Below are positions 13,871-24,800 of a stretch of DNA of 64,000 nt, piece by piece (position 1 is the first letter of the stretch; every line of letters starts with the position of its first letter). The stretch is taken from the NCBI RefSeq assembly GCF_018688335.1, contig NZ_CP061316.1:1934165-1998164 (forward strand), written 5' to 3'. A program made the translations under genes and the position numbers. Source of the DNA: Polynucleobacter sp. AP-Jannik-300A-C4. Its GTDB lineage: Bacteria > Pseudomonadota > Gammaproteobacteria > Burkholderiales > Burkholderiaceae. The notes under the pieces were generated by a model. That model made no database searches. It worked only from the letters and a program-made list of their open reading frames with translations, and was not told the origin of the DNA.

Positions 13871-14911
13871 ATGGAAAATGTAATTGAAGTAACTAACCAA
13901 GCAGTAAACCCATCAGCAGCACAATCAACCACTCCTTCTGTGGATATTCGCAATATGAATGCCAATGTCATCACTGAGGATTCATCGACTTTTGATGAAG
14001 TATTTGAGGTGGAAGGTGAAGTCAAACCCTCATCAAAACCTGTAGCATCATCTGAACCCAAAGAATCGGACAAAGATAAAGCGCAGCGTATGCAGGCAGG
14101 CTTGGACAAAGCTAAAGCATCAAAATCTGCCAGCACAAGCCTTGTTCAGTACGAACGTAGGCTCAGCGTAGAGGCTGCCACAGCAGATACATCAGCAATC
14201 ATCCCAAAAGAGCGCAAAGAGTATGTAACTGCGTTTAAAGCTGGTGTTGAGAAAACTGCTCGTAGCACTTTAGAGATGTGCCGCGTGGTTTATGAGGCAG
14301 AGCAATCGCTAGATAAGTTTCAATTTAAAACTTTTTGCGAAGAAGTCGGACTTAAGGACTACAGCAGTACTGTTCGCAAGTTCTCTGCAATTGGTCGGGT
14401 ATATCCACGCTTTATTCAATATGTGGATCAACTGCCAGCAAGTTGGACCAATATCTACTTGATTACTCAAATTCCAGCAGATGCATTTGAGGAATGCCTG
14501 ACTAAGGGGTATGCGTTAAATAAGCTAACAGGTGCAAAGCTTGATGAACTGGTCAAAAGCACAAAGGACATCAATAAGATTGAAGAGCCTTTAAGCTTTG
14601 ATAGCAAAAACTCTGGCTATGTATTTGCCAAGCTCTTGTTTACCAAAAAACCTGATGATACGGATTGGCGTGCAATGGAAAAGGCATTGGCTGAAATCTC
14701 TGCCCGATTACCCATCAAGTTTGTTATCAACAAAGAAGCTGGAGAGTTTGTGCAAGCTCGTCGTGAACAACGCTATGAGCAGATCAAGCAAAGCAGCAAA
14801 AATGTCGATCTCAAGCCTGATTTATGGGATTTGGGCGCAGAAGCGAATGCAGTCTTTAAAGTCGCGGAACGTATAGCTAACCCGACTGATAAGGCAGTCA
14901 TTACTGTTTAA
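13871..14911 (+). CDS. Hypothetical mobile-element protein, 346 residues
   Basis: The first 100 residues are low-complexity, rich in S, T, K and acidic residues. A helical globular part from about 110 follows (TLEMCRVVYEAEQSLDKF, then QFKTFCEEVGLKDYSSTVRKF). The central helices look like a DNA-binding or partition-related fold of the kind found in plasmid and island maintenance genes, but I cannot name a family. It lies between the two recombinases and has its own terminator at 14919-14938. A good ribosome-binding site (AAGGAG) precedes it. Confidence 0.5.
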   Translation: MENVIEVTNQAVNPSAAQSTTPSVDIRNMNANVITEDSSTFDEVFEVEGEVKPSSKPVASSEPKESDKDKAQRMQAGLDKAKASKSASTSLVQYERRLSVEAATADTSAIIPKERKEYVTAFKAGVEKTARSTLEMCRVVYEAEQSLDKFQFKTFCEEVGLKDYSSTVRKFSAIGRVYPRFIQYVDQLPASWTNIYLITQIPADAFEECLTKGYALNKLTGAKLDELVKSTKDINKIEEPLSFDSKNSGYVFAKLLFTKKPDDTDWRAMEKALAEISARLPIKFVINKEAGEFVQARREQRYEQIKQSSKNVDLKPDLWDLGAEANAVFKVAERIANPTDKAVITV

Positions 14912-14918
14912 GACGACC

Positions 14919-14938
14919 GCTACCACTGCAGGGGTAGC
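14919..14938 (+). terminator. Hairpin after the 346-residue gene
   Basis: GCTACC-actgcagg-GGTAGC followed by TGTTGTTTT. Confidence 0.6.
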
Positions 14939-14953
14939 TGTTGTTTTAATACG

Positions 14954-14971
14954 TTGTTCCATTTAGAACAG
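14954..14971. repeat. Palindromic site B next to the integrase stop
   Basis: TTGTTCCATTTAGAACAG, four bases beyond the integrase stop codon. The same sequence with small changes is at 27141, 35962 and 41081, each time directly after a copy of palindrome A. A related one is near 28132. Confidence 0.75.
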
Positions 14972-14974
14972 GTT

Positions 14975-16189
14975 TTAAGCCAACTTCTCGGCATTCATCA
15001 TAGGAGTTAACTTGGAATAATGTCGCTCAATCATGCCAACACTAGTACCCATTTGCCTAGCCAGAGTGTGAATATCAACCCCTCTTGCTAGGGCGAATGT
15101 GGCATAGGTATGACGTAGGCTATATAAGGTTCTGTTCTGACCTCCGCCATCAACCCTCATGTTGCTACGAACCATTAAGTTACGAAAGATATTTTCCATG
15201 TTGCTAATTTGCTCGCCTGTTGGCAAACGGAATACCACCGCATCAACCTTAGCCTCAATCACTGCGTTGAGCCCCGAGTAAGGCAACTTCTGCCACTTCA
15301 TTACTCGCTCTAATACCTTCACCACAGCAGTTCTTGCTATCAAATACCTAGGACCCGTCTTACCTGATACCCAAATCCTTAAGTATTTCTTTTCCCCAAT
15401 CCAATGCCATTGCAAATGCTTCCACCTCAGTGGCAGCGCCTCCGTTCCATGTCGAATGCCTGTATTCACTAGAAACTCTATGTAATAGGCGCATAGCGTT
15501 CTCATCAATGCTGTTCTGTCCGTATAGCTACTCTTTTGCCAAGTCTCTGTATAGCTCAATAAGTCTTTAATTTCTTCTGCTGTAAAAGCAGGGCGGGGTT
15601 GGCTCTTTTTACCTTTGCTATCCAATAATGGGACCGCTTGATTAAGTCCAATATAGCCACGATCTCTGGCCAGATTAATAACGCGGATATAGGCGCTTGC
15701 GTGATTACGTTTAGTGCTTGCCATAGGAGTCTTGCCCATTTGTGAGATGCGCCAAGACTCAAAGTCGCCTAGTAGTTCATTAGTAATTTGACTAATCTCA
15801 TATTGCCCAAAGAAAGGAATGAGATATTTGTTAATGGCAAAGGCATAGTCACGATAGATGCGCTTACCTAGCTTGTTATGTAAAGCCTGAGCCATATTGG
15901 CTAACTCGTCTAAAGCAATCTGCTTAAAGGTTTTGGTGACAACGGCTAAGCCAGCGCCAACTTTGACTTTGACTGTTTCGTAAATGGCTAGGGCTTGGGT
16001 TTGAGCTAAGTCAGAATCTTCTGTATTGGTAGAGGCAGCATGCCATTGCCCATTGGGTAACTTAAAGCGGCATTGCCATTGACGACTATTTGGTCGCTTA
16101 AATAAGGTCAGCTCACCCTGCAACAATCTAATTGTTTTGGGTGAACCTAGTTTTTTATTTTCAGGAAATAAATATTGAATATTTTGCAA
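14975..16189 (-). CDS. Tyrosine-type site-specific integrase (404 residues)
   Basis: A phage/island-type integrase with an N-terminal arm-binding part, a core-binding domain and a C-terminal catalytic domain. Catalytic features: R in VNTGIRHGTEALPLRW, YSLRHTYAT (first histidine replaced by Y), MGTSVGMIERHY with the nucleophile tyrosine. The only start with support is TTG at 16189. An in-frame TAG four codons upstream lies inside palindrome A (16195-16213), and no ribosome-binding site is evident. The coding region is therefore bounded exactly by site A at its start and site B at its end. It is the best candidate for the enzyme acting on the right-hand repeats. Confidence 0.88.
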   Translation of the reverse strand: MQNIQYLFPENKKLGSPKTIRLLQGELTLFKRPNSRQWQCRFKLPNGQWHAASTNTEDSDLAQTQALAIYETVKVKVGAGLAVVTKTFKQIALDELANMAQALHNKLGKRIYRDYAFAINKYLIPFFGQYEISQITNELLGDFESWRISQMGKTPMASTKRNHASAYIRVINLARDRGYIGLNQAVPLLDSKGKKSQPRPAFTAEEIKDLLSYTETWQKSSYTDRTALMRTLCAYYIEFLVNTGIRHGTEALPLRWKHLQWHWIGEKKYLRIWVSGKTGPRYLIARTAVVKVLERVMKWQKLPYSGLNAVIEAKVDAVVFRLPTGEQISNMENIFRNLMVRSNMRVDGGGQNRTLYSLRHTYATFALARGVDIHTLARQMGTSVGMIERHYSKLTPMMNAEKLA

Positions 16190-16194
16190 GTCGG

Positions 16195-16213
16195 GCGTCT
16201 AGTTACGGGACGC
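16195..16213 (-). repeat. Palindromic site A next to the integrase start
   Basis: Minus strand GCGTCCCGTAACTAGACGC, identical to copies at 27114, 35935 and 41052 (plus strand), with relatives at 25342 and 28814. It lies five bases upstream of the integrase start, where an attP core could be expected. The 3' end of the neighbouring Res gene (16249) has a degenerate form of it (CACGTAATTAGG). Confidence 0.7.
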
Positions 16214-16248
16214 TTACAAGCTTAATTTCAGATTAGGATTTGGGCGAC

Positions 16249-19200
16249 CTAATTACGTGAAACAAGTTGTCTTAGCTTGCCATAACTGTCAACTACGTCA
16301 TAGCGTACCTTATCTGCATCGATTCGCTTATTGATCTCTTCAAAGAACTTTCTAGCGCATTTAATTTTGGACTTTTCAATCTCACTCAACTGCATAGAAG
16401 ACATAGAGCCTTTTGTCTCAGCCACAAAGTAAATGTGCTTCACGTCACCATGTCTGAAAGAAATCGCCCAGTCAGGGTTGTATGAACCAACTGGCGTGGG
16501 TATTTGAAATCCTCGTGGTAGCTTAGCGTACACGACTACTTCTTCACTGGTATCAAGCTCTTTTACGAAGTTTCGTTCTACGTTGGAATCTGTCACTACG
16601 TAGTCATAGATATGGCGTTTCAACTTATCCCCAGCTTTGGAAAAGTCCTGCTTAGACTGAGTGCTTGTGAAAATATCAATGTCGTGCGTTTCAGCAATAG
16701 GGTCATAAGCCAAATGCTCAATGATGCAGGTAGCCTTTTGTTCATTAATTAGACGGCTACTTTCAGAAATGAAGCTCTCGGGATTAGTCCTGAACTGAGC
16801 AAATACAGGCTTAGTTACCCCGCCAAAGATTGACACGATAGTTGCGCGAGTAAGCTGTGTAGCCTCAGCAATATTGCCAACTAGATCGTATTTGACTGAA
16901 GAATGGGCTGAGACACGCTCACTTGCAGTCTCAGTTTCAACTAGTTTGAACGCATCACCACTTTTCACATCGTCATACGTGGCAGTATCCGCTTGCTCGC
17001 CACGATGTACTGTGTACTGCAAAGGCGTAACCCGCATCTCAGCATCCAACGTTGCTATGCACTTTGCAATCAACTCTTCACTGTCAAAGTGGACGCTGTA
17101 TGCAGCTTTACGATTAATGCGATTCCAAAGCTCCTTGAACTCTTTTTTCTCAAAATTAGCGTTCAATGGATTAATCTTCGCGCCACGATCATTCTCAGGC
17201 ATCGGCAACTGTGCATCATTAAATACCGTTTCAATGAGTGCGAAAACTTGTTCTGCATATGGCTCTAATTCAGGAGGCAACTCAGCTACTGCGCCAGTTC
17301 GCTTATCTTCGTGGTACTTCTCGGCAATCCTATCCAAATCATCCGTGTAGTCGTTCTTGACTAGGTACTTGTAGATTTGCTTTGCAATCTGCGGTGTCAC
17401 AGCAACATCGCCAGCATCTGTCTTGAGGACTTTTCCAGAGAAATACGATTCACTGGCAACTCTTGGCCGCTCTGAAAGAGATTCGCTAATGTCACGTTGT
17501 AATGCTGTTACAAAATCTTTGTAACTTTCGCTCGCAACAACCGTAAGCACATTCACCTGATGAACCGTTGCAGGATTGTCCATGCGATCACCAAGTTGAT
17601 TCACTGACAGACGCAAGCCACGTCCAACTTCTTGTCTGCGTGAAATTGTGTTGTCACTATGTTTAAGTGTGCAAATCACAAATACGTTTGGATTGTCCCA
17701 GCCTTCACGTAACGCTGAGTGTGAAAAGATAAAGCGTACTGGTTCTGCAAACGAGAGCAAACGCTCCTTGTCTTTCAGGATCAAGTCATACGCATCTACA
17801 TCATCTGTTTCAGTGGATTTTTTTCCAGTTTCAGGATCAACAAGGCGCTTGGTCTTCTTATCAATTGAGAAGTACCCGCTGTGCGTCTGATTAGCCTGTA
17901 TGCCACGCAAGTACTTGTTGTAAGCAGAATCTTCTAGAGTGAGGACTTCGTTTAGCGCGTTGTTGTACTCTTCCTCAAAAATACGTGCGTATTCACCTTG
18001 CTCATCATCTTGGCTGTAATCACGATACTTCACAACCTCGTCAATGAAGAAGAGGCTGAGCACTTTGATGCCCTGATTGAACAAAGCCTGTTCTTTTTCA
18101 AAGTGTGCTTTGATTGCTTCACGGATTTGGATGCGGCGCAATGACAACTCATTCACATCACCAACTGCTTCACCAGCCACAAGCTCAATGCCATTTGTAA
18201 AGCTAACAGTGTCTGTGTTTGCATTTATGTCAGCAATGACGTAACCATCACGGTACTGCTCCATACCATTTGATTCGTCATACAGGTTTTGACCTTTTGA
18301 GAGTTTGCGAACAACACGCTTGTTGCCATTGTTTTGTTTAATCTCAAATTCAATACGAGCTTCAGGTGGCTTAGTGGCACTAACTTGAATTCCTTCAAGG
18401 TAAAGATAGCTGTTAGTGCCTGACAAGCCTTTAACTGAAATGCCACGCACTGCAATCTTCTTCACTAGCTTTTGGTTGTACGCGTCCAGTGCATCAAGGC
18501 GATGAATCTTGTTATGGGTAGTCTTGTGTGTTGCTGAGTAGCGCAACATAAACAAAGGATTGAACTCCTTCAATGAGTCCAGTGTCTTTGCGCCTTCCAT
18601 CTTTTGAGGTTCATCCAAGATCATGATGGGCTTGTTGCCCTTGATCACATCAATTGGTCTTCGTGACTGAAAGTCATCCAGCTCTTCATAAATCCTGCGC
18701 GCATCCTTACCAGTTGCATTGAAAGCTTGGACGTTGATTACCATGATATTGATTCCTGCATCTGAGGAATAGCTTTCAAGGTTATGCAACTGCTTTGAGT
18801 TGTAGATAAAGAAACGAGCCTTCTTCCCATAAATTTCTAAGAAGTGATCAGCCGTGATCTGAAGGGACTTGTAAACACCTTCGCGGATCGCAATACTTGG
18901 CACAACAATAATGAACTTGCTCCACCCATACAGCTTGTTAAGCTCAAACATTGTCTTGATGTAGCAGTACGTTTTACCTGTACCCGTTTCCATCTCAACA
19001 TCAAGGTTTACTTGACAAACCTTAGTGCTGACTAAGTTTGCTGAAACAGGTAGGTTTTGACCACGCTGTACTTGTGCAATGTTTTCAAAAATCTTGCTAT
19101 TACTGATAGTGAAATCTGAATTCCTAAAACCAGCATCAAACATGGCTTCAGTAGTATTGTTTACCTTGCCAGGATCAACGCGATACTGAACAGCACTTGT

Positions 19201-19281
19201 AGGTGACTGACCTGCAAAGCAGTCCGTAACAGCTTGTACTGCTTGCGATTGGTATTGCTGAACTTTGAACTTGAGCTTCAT
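16249..19281 (-). CDS. Type III restriction enzyme Res subunit
   Basis: This 1010-residue protein combines a superfamily 2 helicase/translocase core with an endonuclease. Walker A is TGTGKT (residues 99-104) and the DEAD-like box is LDEPQ (222-226). Motif III is YSATHK, and motif VI-like [11 protein letters not shown] is present. The C-terminal nuclease signature is NPDWAISF...AETKGS (PD-ExK type). Res needs the Mod subunit for sequence recognition and cuts unmodified DNA after ATP-driven movement. The gene begins nine bases after the Mod stop. It is the last gene of a five-gene operon. Confidence 0.92.
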   Translation of the reverse strand: MKLKFKVQQYQSQAVQAVTDCFAGQSPTSAVQYRVDPGKVNNTTEAMFDAGFRNSDFTISNSKIFENIAQVQRGQNLPVSANLVSTKVCQVNLDVEMETGTGKTYCYIKTMFELNKLYGWSKFIIVVPSIAIREGVYKSLQITADHFLEIYGKKARFFIYNSKQLHNLESYSSDAGINIMVINVQAFNATGKDARRIYEELDDFQSRRPIDVIKGNKPIMILDEPQKMEGAKTLDSLKEFNPLFMLRYSATHKTTHNKIHRLDALDAYNQKLVKKIAVRGISVKGLSGTNSYLYLEGIQVSATKPPEARIEFEIKQNNGNKRVVRKLSKGQNLYDESNGMEQYRDGYVIADINANTDTVSFTNGIELVAGEAVGDVNELSLRRIQIREAIKAHFEKEQALFNQGIKVLSLFFIDEVVKYRDYSQDDEQGEYARIFEEEYNNALNEVLTLEDSAYNKYLRGIQANQTHSGYFSIDKKTKRLVDPETGKKSTETDDVDAYDLILKDKERLLSFAEPVRFIFSHSALREGWDNPNVFVICTLKHSDNTISRRQEVGRGLRLSVNQLGDRMDNPATVHQVNVLTVVASESYKDFVTALQRDISESLSERPRVASESYFSGKVLKTDAGDVAVTPQIAKQIYKYLVKNDYTDDLDRIAEKYHEDKRTGAVAELPPELEPYAEQVFALIETVFNDAQLPMPENDRGAKINPLNANFEKKEFKELWNRINRKAAYSVHFDSEELIAKCIATLDAEMRVTPLQYTVHRGEQADTATYDDVKSGDAFKLVETETASERVSAHSSVKYDLVGNIAEATQLTRATIVSIFGGVTKPVFAQFRTNPESFISESSRLINEQKATCIIEHLAYDPIAETHDIDIFTSTQSKQDFSKAGDKLKRHIYDYVVTDSNVERNFVKELDTSEEVVVYAKLPRGFQIPTPVGSYNPDWAISFRHGDVKHIYFVAETKGSMSSMQLSEIEKSKIKCARKFFEEINKRIDADKVRYDVVDSYGKLRQLVSRN

Positions 19282-19290
19282 AGTCAGGCC

Positions 19291-21189
19291 TTAGATGCAC
19301 TTCACTTCAGTGCTTGGTGAAACAAGCTTGAAAATTTGCTCTACGTTAATCTTCACGCTATCTGACTTGAAACCTGCATCACGAAATACAACGCGCAATG
19401 GCTGTTTTTTTGCTAGCTCTTTCACAAACTCTTCATCAACACCACCATTGCTATCAAAACAAGCTGCTAATGCGTTTTGATCTACGAGATAAACAGCCCT
19501 ACCTTGAATGATTTCCTCATGAATAGGCAATGACAAATCAACACCCCAATCAAGAAGCACTTGAAATAGTAAATCTTCAGGCGTTCTGCCTGCTTTAACG
19601 TTATCTGCTTGATCGCTAAGTAAATCCTGAGATACAGCATCAGGGTTGTAATAAACATCAGTTAGATTAGAAGAGTCAACCTTCAAAACTCTAAAACCAG
19701 TATCAACACTATGATCACCTAGATTTGCATTAAACAATTTTCCCGCTCTAACAATGCGATCAATACTTAGGCAAGATATTGTTTTATAACCCAATTTATA
19801 TGCAACAGAATCAGCCTTAAATTCATTTGTTCCCTTTTGTATCTCTTGATCAAGCTGCACCAAAATGAATTTTCGATTGCCGCCATCCAAAGCATTTTGT
19901 GCCATAACAGCATGAGCTGTCGTGGCAGATCCTGCAAAAAAATCCAGGACAATATCCTCACTCTTAGCATTAGTGGCTAAATGAACGATTCGCTGTATTA
20001 ATCTAGTTGGCTTTGGATTATCGAAAACTAAATTTCCATCAAATAAGTTTTTCAATTCTTGACTTGATTCTTGGTTATGCCCTACTGATTTGTTATCCCA
20101 CCATGTCCAAGGTCTAATGCCCTCAGATTCTGAAATAAATTTTTTCAAACGAGGGCGGTTAGAACCATTTGCTCCAAACCAAATTCTATTGTCACGCTGT
20201 AACTCAAGAAACGTACTCTCTGCCAAAGCCCAACATCTACCTTCTGGGGGAGGCATTTCAAGACCAGAAGGAGTTTTGATGCTATAAAACTGGGACTTTG
20301 GCGCTCTACCTGTTTGCCCAGTTAAATCAACTGAAGCCCAGTCGCCGCGAGGGTCTGAGTCAGGATTTGAAAAGCTTTTTCTCCTCTCCTCATCAATTGG
20401 CAAATAAGACAACGACATAAGTTCAGCATTTTTAGCGTACAGCAAAATATGATCATGAGCTGCACTAATCGCCATTCTTGCATCTGGCGATGTTTTCTTC
20501 TGCCAAACAATATTTGCAATAAAGTTTTGTTCACCAAAAATTTCGTCGCAAACTTTACGCAAATTGTGAACCTCACCATCATCAATACTAATGAATATAA
20601 GGCCATCATTTGCTAGTAGATTTTTTGCTAGCTTAATTCTTGGATATATCATGCTTAGCCAATCTGAATGAAATCTACCATTTGACTCAGTATTGGCAAT
20701 TAAGCGGCCGCCAATGTCATCTTTTTGACTAGACTGTTTCAGATAGTCATCATTAGCTATTGAAAAGTCGTCATCATAGATAAGATCACTACCAGTGTTA
20801 TAGGGTGGATCAATATAAATTAACTTAACCTTACCTAAATATGTCTCTTGGAGTAACTTTAGAGCATCAAGATTATCGCCCTCTATGAATAAATTTTTAG
20901 TTGAGTCAAAATTGATGCTTCTATCTTTTAATGGCCTCATAGTTTTGAAAATAGGGGAATTTGCTAGAAGCAGGGATTCACGTTTTCCAGGCCAGTTAAT
21001 CTGATATCTTTCTTGCTGTCCATCAACCAATTGTTCAGATAACTCTTGACGAAATAATTCAAAGTCAAATACTTGTACTAGCTGACCATTAGGATCCTTC
21101 GCCTCTGTAACAAAATTAGGAAATAAAGTCTTTAACTTCTCCAAATTTATTTTTACAGATTCAGGTGTTTGCATCTTTAATTTTTCCAT
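19291..21189 (-). CDS. Type III DNA-methyltransferase Mod subunit
   Basis: This 632-residue protein is a beta-class N6-adenine methyltransferase. The catalytic motif IV, DPPYNTGSD, is near residue 127, and the SAM-binding motif I, DFFAGSATTAHAV, is near residue 415. The segment between them is the target-recognition domain. I chose ATG 21189 (MEKLKMQTPES), which has AAGG six bases upstream, over a TTG at 21207. The start is ten bases after the stop of the DUF4391 gene. No simple-sequence tract suggesting phase variation is visible. Confidence 0.92.
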   Translation of the reverse strand: MEKLKMQTPESVKINLEKLKTLFPNFVTEAKDPNGQLVQVFDFELFRQELSEQLVDGQQERYQINWPGKRESLLLANSPIFKTMRPLKDRSINFDSTKNLFIEGDNLDALKLLQETYLGKVKLIYIDPPYNTGSDLIYDDDFSIANDDYLKQSSQKDDIGGRLIANTESNGRFHSDWLSMIYPRIKLAKNLLANDGLIFISIDDGEVHNLRKVCDEIFGEQNFIANIVWQKKTSPDARMAISAAHDHILLYAKNAELMSLSYLPIDEERRKSFSNPDSDPRGDWASVDLTGQTGRAPKSQFYSIKTPSGLEMPPPEGRCWALAESTFLELQRDNRIWFGANGSNRPRLKKFISESEGIRPWTWWDNKSVGHNQESSQELKNLFDGNLVFDNPKPTRLIQRIVHLATNAKSEDIVLDFFAGSATTAHAVMAQNALDGGNRKFILVQLDQEIQKGTNEFKADSVAYKLGYKTISCLSIDRIVRAGKLFNANLGDHSVDTGFRVLKVDSSNLTDVYYNPDAVSQDLLSDQADNVKAGRTPEDLLFQVLLDWGVDLSLPIHEEIIQGRAVYLVDQNALAACFDSNGGVDEEFVKELAKKQPLRVVFRDAGFKSDSVKINVEQIFKLVSPSTEVKCI

Positions 21190-21199
21190 TATTGACCTT

Positions 21200-21859
21200 T
21201 TAACCAATCAGATGGTTGAGTTCTTCAACCATAATACGCAGCTTTGAATTCAACTCTACTTTTTTATTGAATTGCTTTTCTGCCATAACTTTATTCTTTA
21301 ACCCATCAATCAAAATCGACTTTGTCTTTATTGCAGATCTACGCTCCACAAACTCTTCCAGAGTTTCATCTTGTCTCATCTGCGCATCACAAACAGCGAG
21401 AATAATTTGCTTGTAAATTAAATTTAAATTAAGGCCAATATCTAACTTTGCCCGTTCAATTTCATTAGAGCAAATGTTCGAGTGCATATAGCGGCTAATT
21501 TTCCAGCCATCAGTATTTGATTTTGTTTTTAACGCACAAACTGTTTTTACTCCTGTCTTTGATTTAATTTCGAAGACGATTGGAAATTTGACGGCCTTAT
21601 CTATGCAAAGCAAAATATCTTCGCTTAAATCATCATCTTTTAGTGCAATTTCAAAAACTTGGATTTCAGGAATGTCTTTTGTGGCCTGAACATTAATAGT
21701 TTCAGGAGCTAGCTTGTATAGCCACGTAATCTGCTCAACCTGCTTAACGAAAAGCTCTTTGAGCTTGTTTGACACGTTCCCATGCTCATAAAATTTGGTC
21801 TTTGGTATAGTCTTTCCAAAAAATCCGTTTTGAGGGTATTCAAACAAGGCTATGCCCAT
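21200..21859 (-). CDS. DUF4391 family protein
   Basis: This 219-residue protein lies between the SNF2-helicase and Mod genes. DUF4391 proteins are regularly found in restriction-modification and helicase clusters; their role is unknown. Seen here: LFEYPQNGFFGKTIPKTKFYEH at the N-terminus, a middle alpha/beta part with an acidic-lysine pair (IVFEIKSKTGVK) that could be a degenerate PD-ExK nuclease fold, and a helical C-terminus. Start and stop are spaced by a few bases from both neighbours, so it is part of the operon. Confidence 0.8.
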   Translation of the reverse strand: MGIALFEYPQNGFFGKTIPKTKFYEHGNVSNKLKELFVKQVEQITWLYKLAPETINVQATKDIPEIQVFEIALKDDDLSEDILLCIDKAVKFPIVFEIKSKTGVKTVCALKTKSNTDGWKISRYMHSNICSNEIERAKLDIGLNLNLIYKQIILAVCDAQMRQDETLEEFVERRSAIKTKSILIDGLKNKVMAEKQFNKKVELNSKLRIMVEELNHLIG

Positions 21860-21862
21860 CCT

Positions 21863-24800
21863 TTATCCTTGAACCACAATAAATGCGACTAGCTCAAACT
21901 CATCAATCCCTGCAATAGCATTTACAAGAGCAGTGGTTTTCCCTGATGTAAATAGACTATCTAAGTCCTTTTCCTCTTTCACTTCAATCATGCTCTTTAT
22001 TGCCAAACTCAATAGCTCTGAGTAAACACCCATCTTTCTTCCATCAGCAGTTTCCTTGTTGAATTGTTTGCACATTTCAAGCAATGGCTCTGACTGACCC
22101 TTACAATTCGCTCGTACAAGATCCAGCAAAGGCTTCACCTCAGTGTGATTTGCAACAACATTGCCAACCACATCAACATAGACAAGATAGTACGGATGCA
22201 ATCTGTTGTGCTGATTAACATTCACGCCATCATTTCGATTTCGCAGAGTAAATATTGCTCCGGCTGGCAATCCCTGTTCAGGCTTGGCTGGAATAACGGC
22301 ATGCATTCCATTTGGCAAGGATGCAAGATCGCCATTTAGCTTGACGTAATTTAGCAAATCCATTCTGAAGTCATTCAAACCAAGGTCTGTGATGGATATG
22401 CCAGTTTTAAGATCCTCAAGCTCAATTACTTCTTCCTGCAATTTGCGTAATTGCTCTTTGCGGTAAGCAACATCGTTGGCTTGAGAGCTAAGAACGTTGT
22501 CATCACCTGTAGCTGTAACGTCTGCAATCATCATGCGACTTTCTACACGCTCTTTCAGATTGATATATTCATCCAGTGAAATATCAGGCCAATAATTCAC
22601 TAGCTGAATTGAAGTATTTTGAGATCCTATGCGATCAACACGACCAAATCTCTGAATGATACGAACAGGATTCCAGTGAATATCGTAATTAACTAGGTAA
22701 TCGCAATCCTGCAGGTTTTGCCCTTCAGATATGCAGTCCGTTCCAATCAACACATCAATTTCAGAAGATTCGTTTGGAAGAATTAGCGCCTTCTCTTTTG
22801 ATCTTGGCGAAAAGAGTGTTAATAACTCTTGAAAGTCATATCCCTTACCTACTGTTGATTTTGGCGCATCCTTCCCCGTAACCCGTCCAGAATGCAACCC
22901 ACAGTGTTTAAGCAGATCGTCAGCCAGGTTTGCATATAGGTAATTAGCCGTATCTGCGAATGCAGTAAAGATCAAGATCTTTTTATTGCCAACATTAATT
23001 GGATTTTTAATCTTGTCAGCAATTAACTTTTTGAGATGCTGTAACTTTGCGTCATCATCAGGAGTAATTTTTTGCATTGATTCAATCAATGCATTAATGA
23101 TCTCTAGATCGCTGCTAAGCTCATGAGACCAAGATGGTAAATCCATATCCGCAAGATTGATCTTTACCTTGCCGCCAATTTCATTTTCATCTGATAAAGG
23201 AATATCTTCCTCGTCAACCTCTAAATCCTCAACCCCTTCCGTCCAATCAGTAACAGAAACTATGTTGCCATTTTTATTGAATTCTTCAATTTTTTTCAAC
23301 GTTCTTTCATTGCTGTCACGCAGGCTGGCAAGAGTTAAACGAAATGCTTCAACTGAACTTTCTAGACGCTTCAATAAATTTGTCGTCATTAAAGCTTGCA
23401 GACTTTTTTCACGATCCAGCTGTCTTAACTTGCCCTTTCCACCATCTACTTCTGTGTCATATAGATCTTCATACTTCTTCATGCGACTTGGAAGTATGTA
23501 GCTAATAGGCGCATACACAGCAAGCTTTAATAGTGATAGCTGCTCAAATATTTGATTAAAGCTCATCACATCTATGCGATCTGTAAGCTGGCAATGGAAG
23601 GACAATGGCTTTAAGCGATCTGGGAATCTGCCAATATCCGTAGTGTCGTAAAAGTTTTGAATGTGCTTTCTTGATCTTGCAATCGTGACACTATCTAACA
23701 ACTCAAAGAAATCAAAATCTAAGGAGTCTAGAATGGCGCGAGCAGTTCGCTGCTCAGGAGGTAACTTTGCCCAATTGTTAAAAGCTAACTGGGCATTGCG
23801 GAATATTTCTTCAATAGATTTAGTTGTCCGTAATTTTTTTGTAAGGCTCTCTGAGTCACCTTCATATGCCAAAGCTAGCTGGTTACGTAAATCATTGAAG
23901 CGATTATTTACTGGTGTGGCTGACAGCATTAATACCTTAGTCTTTACGCCTTCGCGTATGACCTGGTTCATCAGCTTTTGATAACGAGTTTCTTTACCCT
24001 TATATGCGTCGTTGTTTCTGAAGTTGTGTGACTCATCAATCACCACAAGATCATAGTTACCCCAGTTAATACGATTAAGTGGCGTTCCAAATGATTCGCC
24101 TGATGTTCTACTTAAGTCAGTCTGTGCAAGCACGTCGTAATTAAAACGATCGCTAGCAAAAATATTGGTCTTGAGGTTGCGACTGTAATTTAACCAGTTA
24201 TCAGCTAGCTTCTTTGGGCAAAGTACAAGGACAGACTTATTTCTTAGCTCGTAATACTTAACTACAGCCAGTGCAGTAAAGGTTTTACCCAAACCTACGC
24301 TGTCAGCGAGAATGCAGCCGTTATATGTTTCTAGCTTATTAATAATCCCTGTAGCCGCATCTTTTTGATAGTTAAAAAGCTTTTTCCAAATTAATGTCTC
24401 TTGGTAGCCTGTCCTATCGTTTGGCAAAACATCTTCATCCAGATCTTCTAAAAATTCGTTAAAGATGTTGTAGAGCATTAAAAAGTAAATACGCTCTGGA
24501 GAATTTTCTTGATATACAGAAGCTATGTGCTCACAAATCTGCTCTGTAACATCCACAACCTTTTCTTGATCATTCCAAATTTGCTCAAAAAGAGTCAAAT
24601 AAGTATTGGTGAATGCGGCGTCATCCATCTTGTTAACTAGATTTGAGACTGCATTACCTTGCTGATAGCCAAGATCAACTGCTGTAAAGCCATGTAAAGG
24701 CATATAGGCAGTGTCTACTGAGCCTGTTTGAACGCAGGCAAACTGCTGCATTGGCGCTTTAGACTTATTGGATTTGAATATTGCTTTACGTCGCAACCAT

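Noticed and set aside
13058..16189. Insertion sequence or transposon
   Set aside because: No DDE or HUH transposase is seen anywhere in the window; the two recombinases are of the tyrosine type.
16874..17350. Plus-strand protein inside the Res gene
   Set aside because: A shadow of the Res coding strand; serine-rich composition typical of antisense frames.
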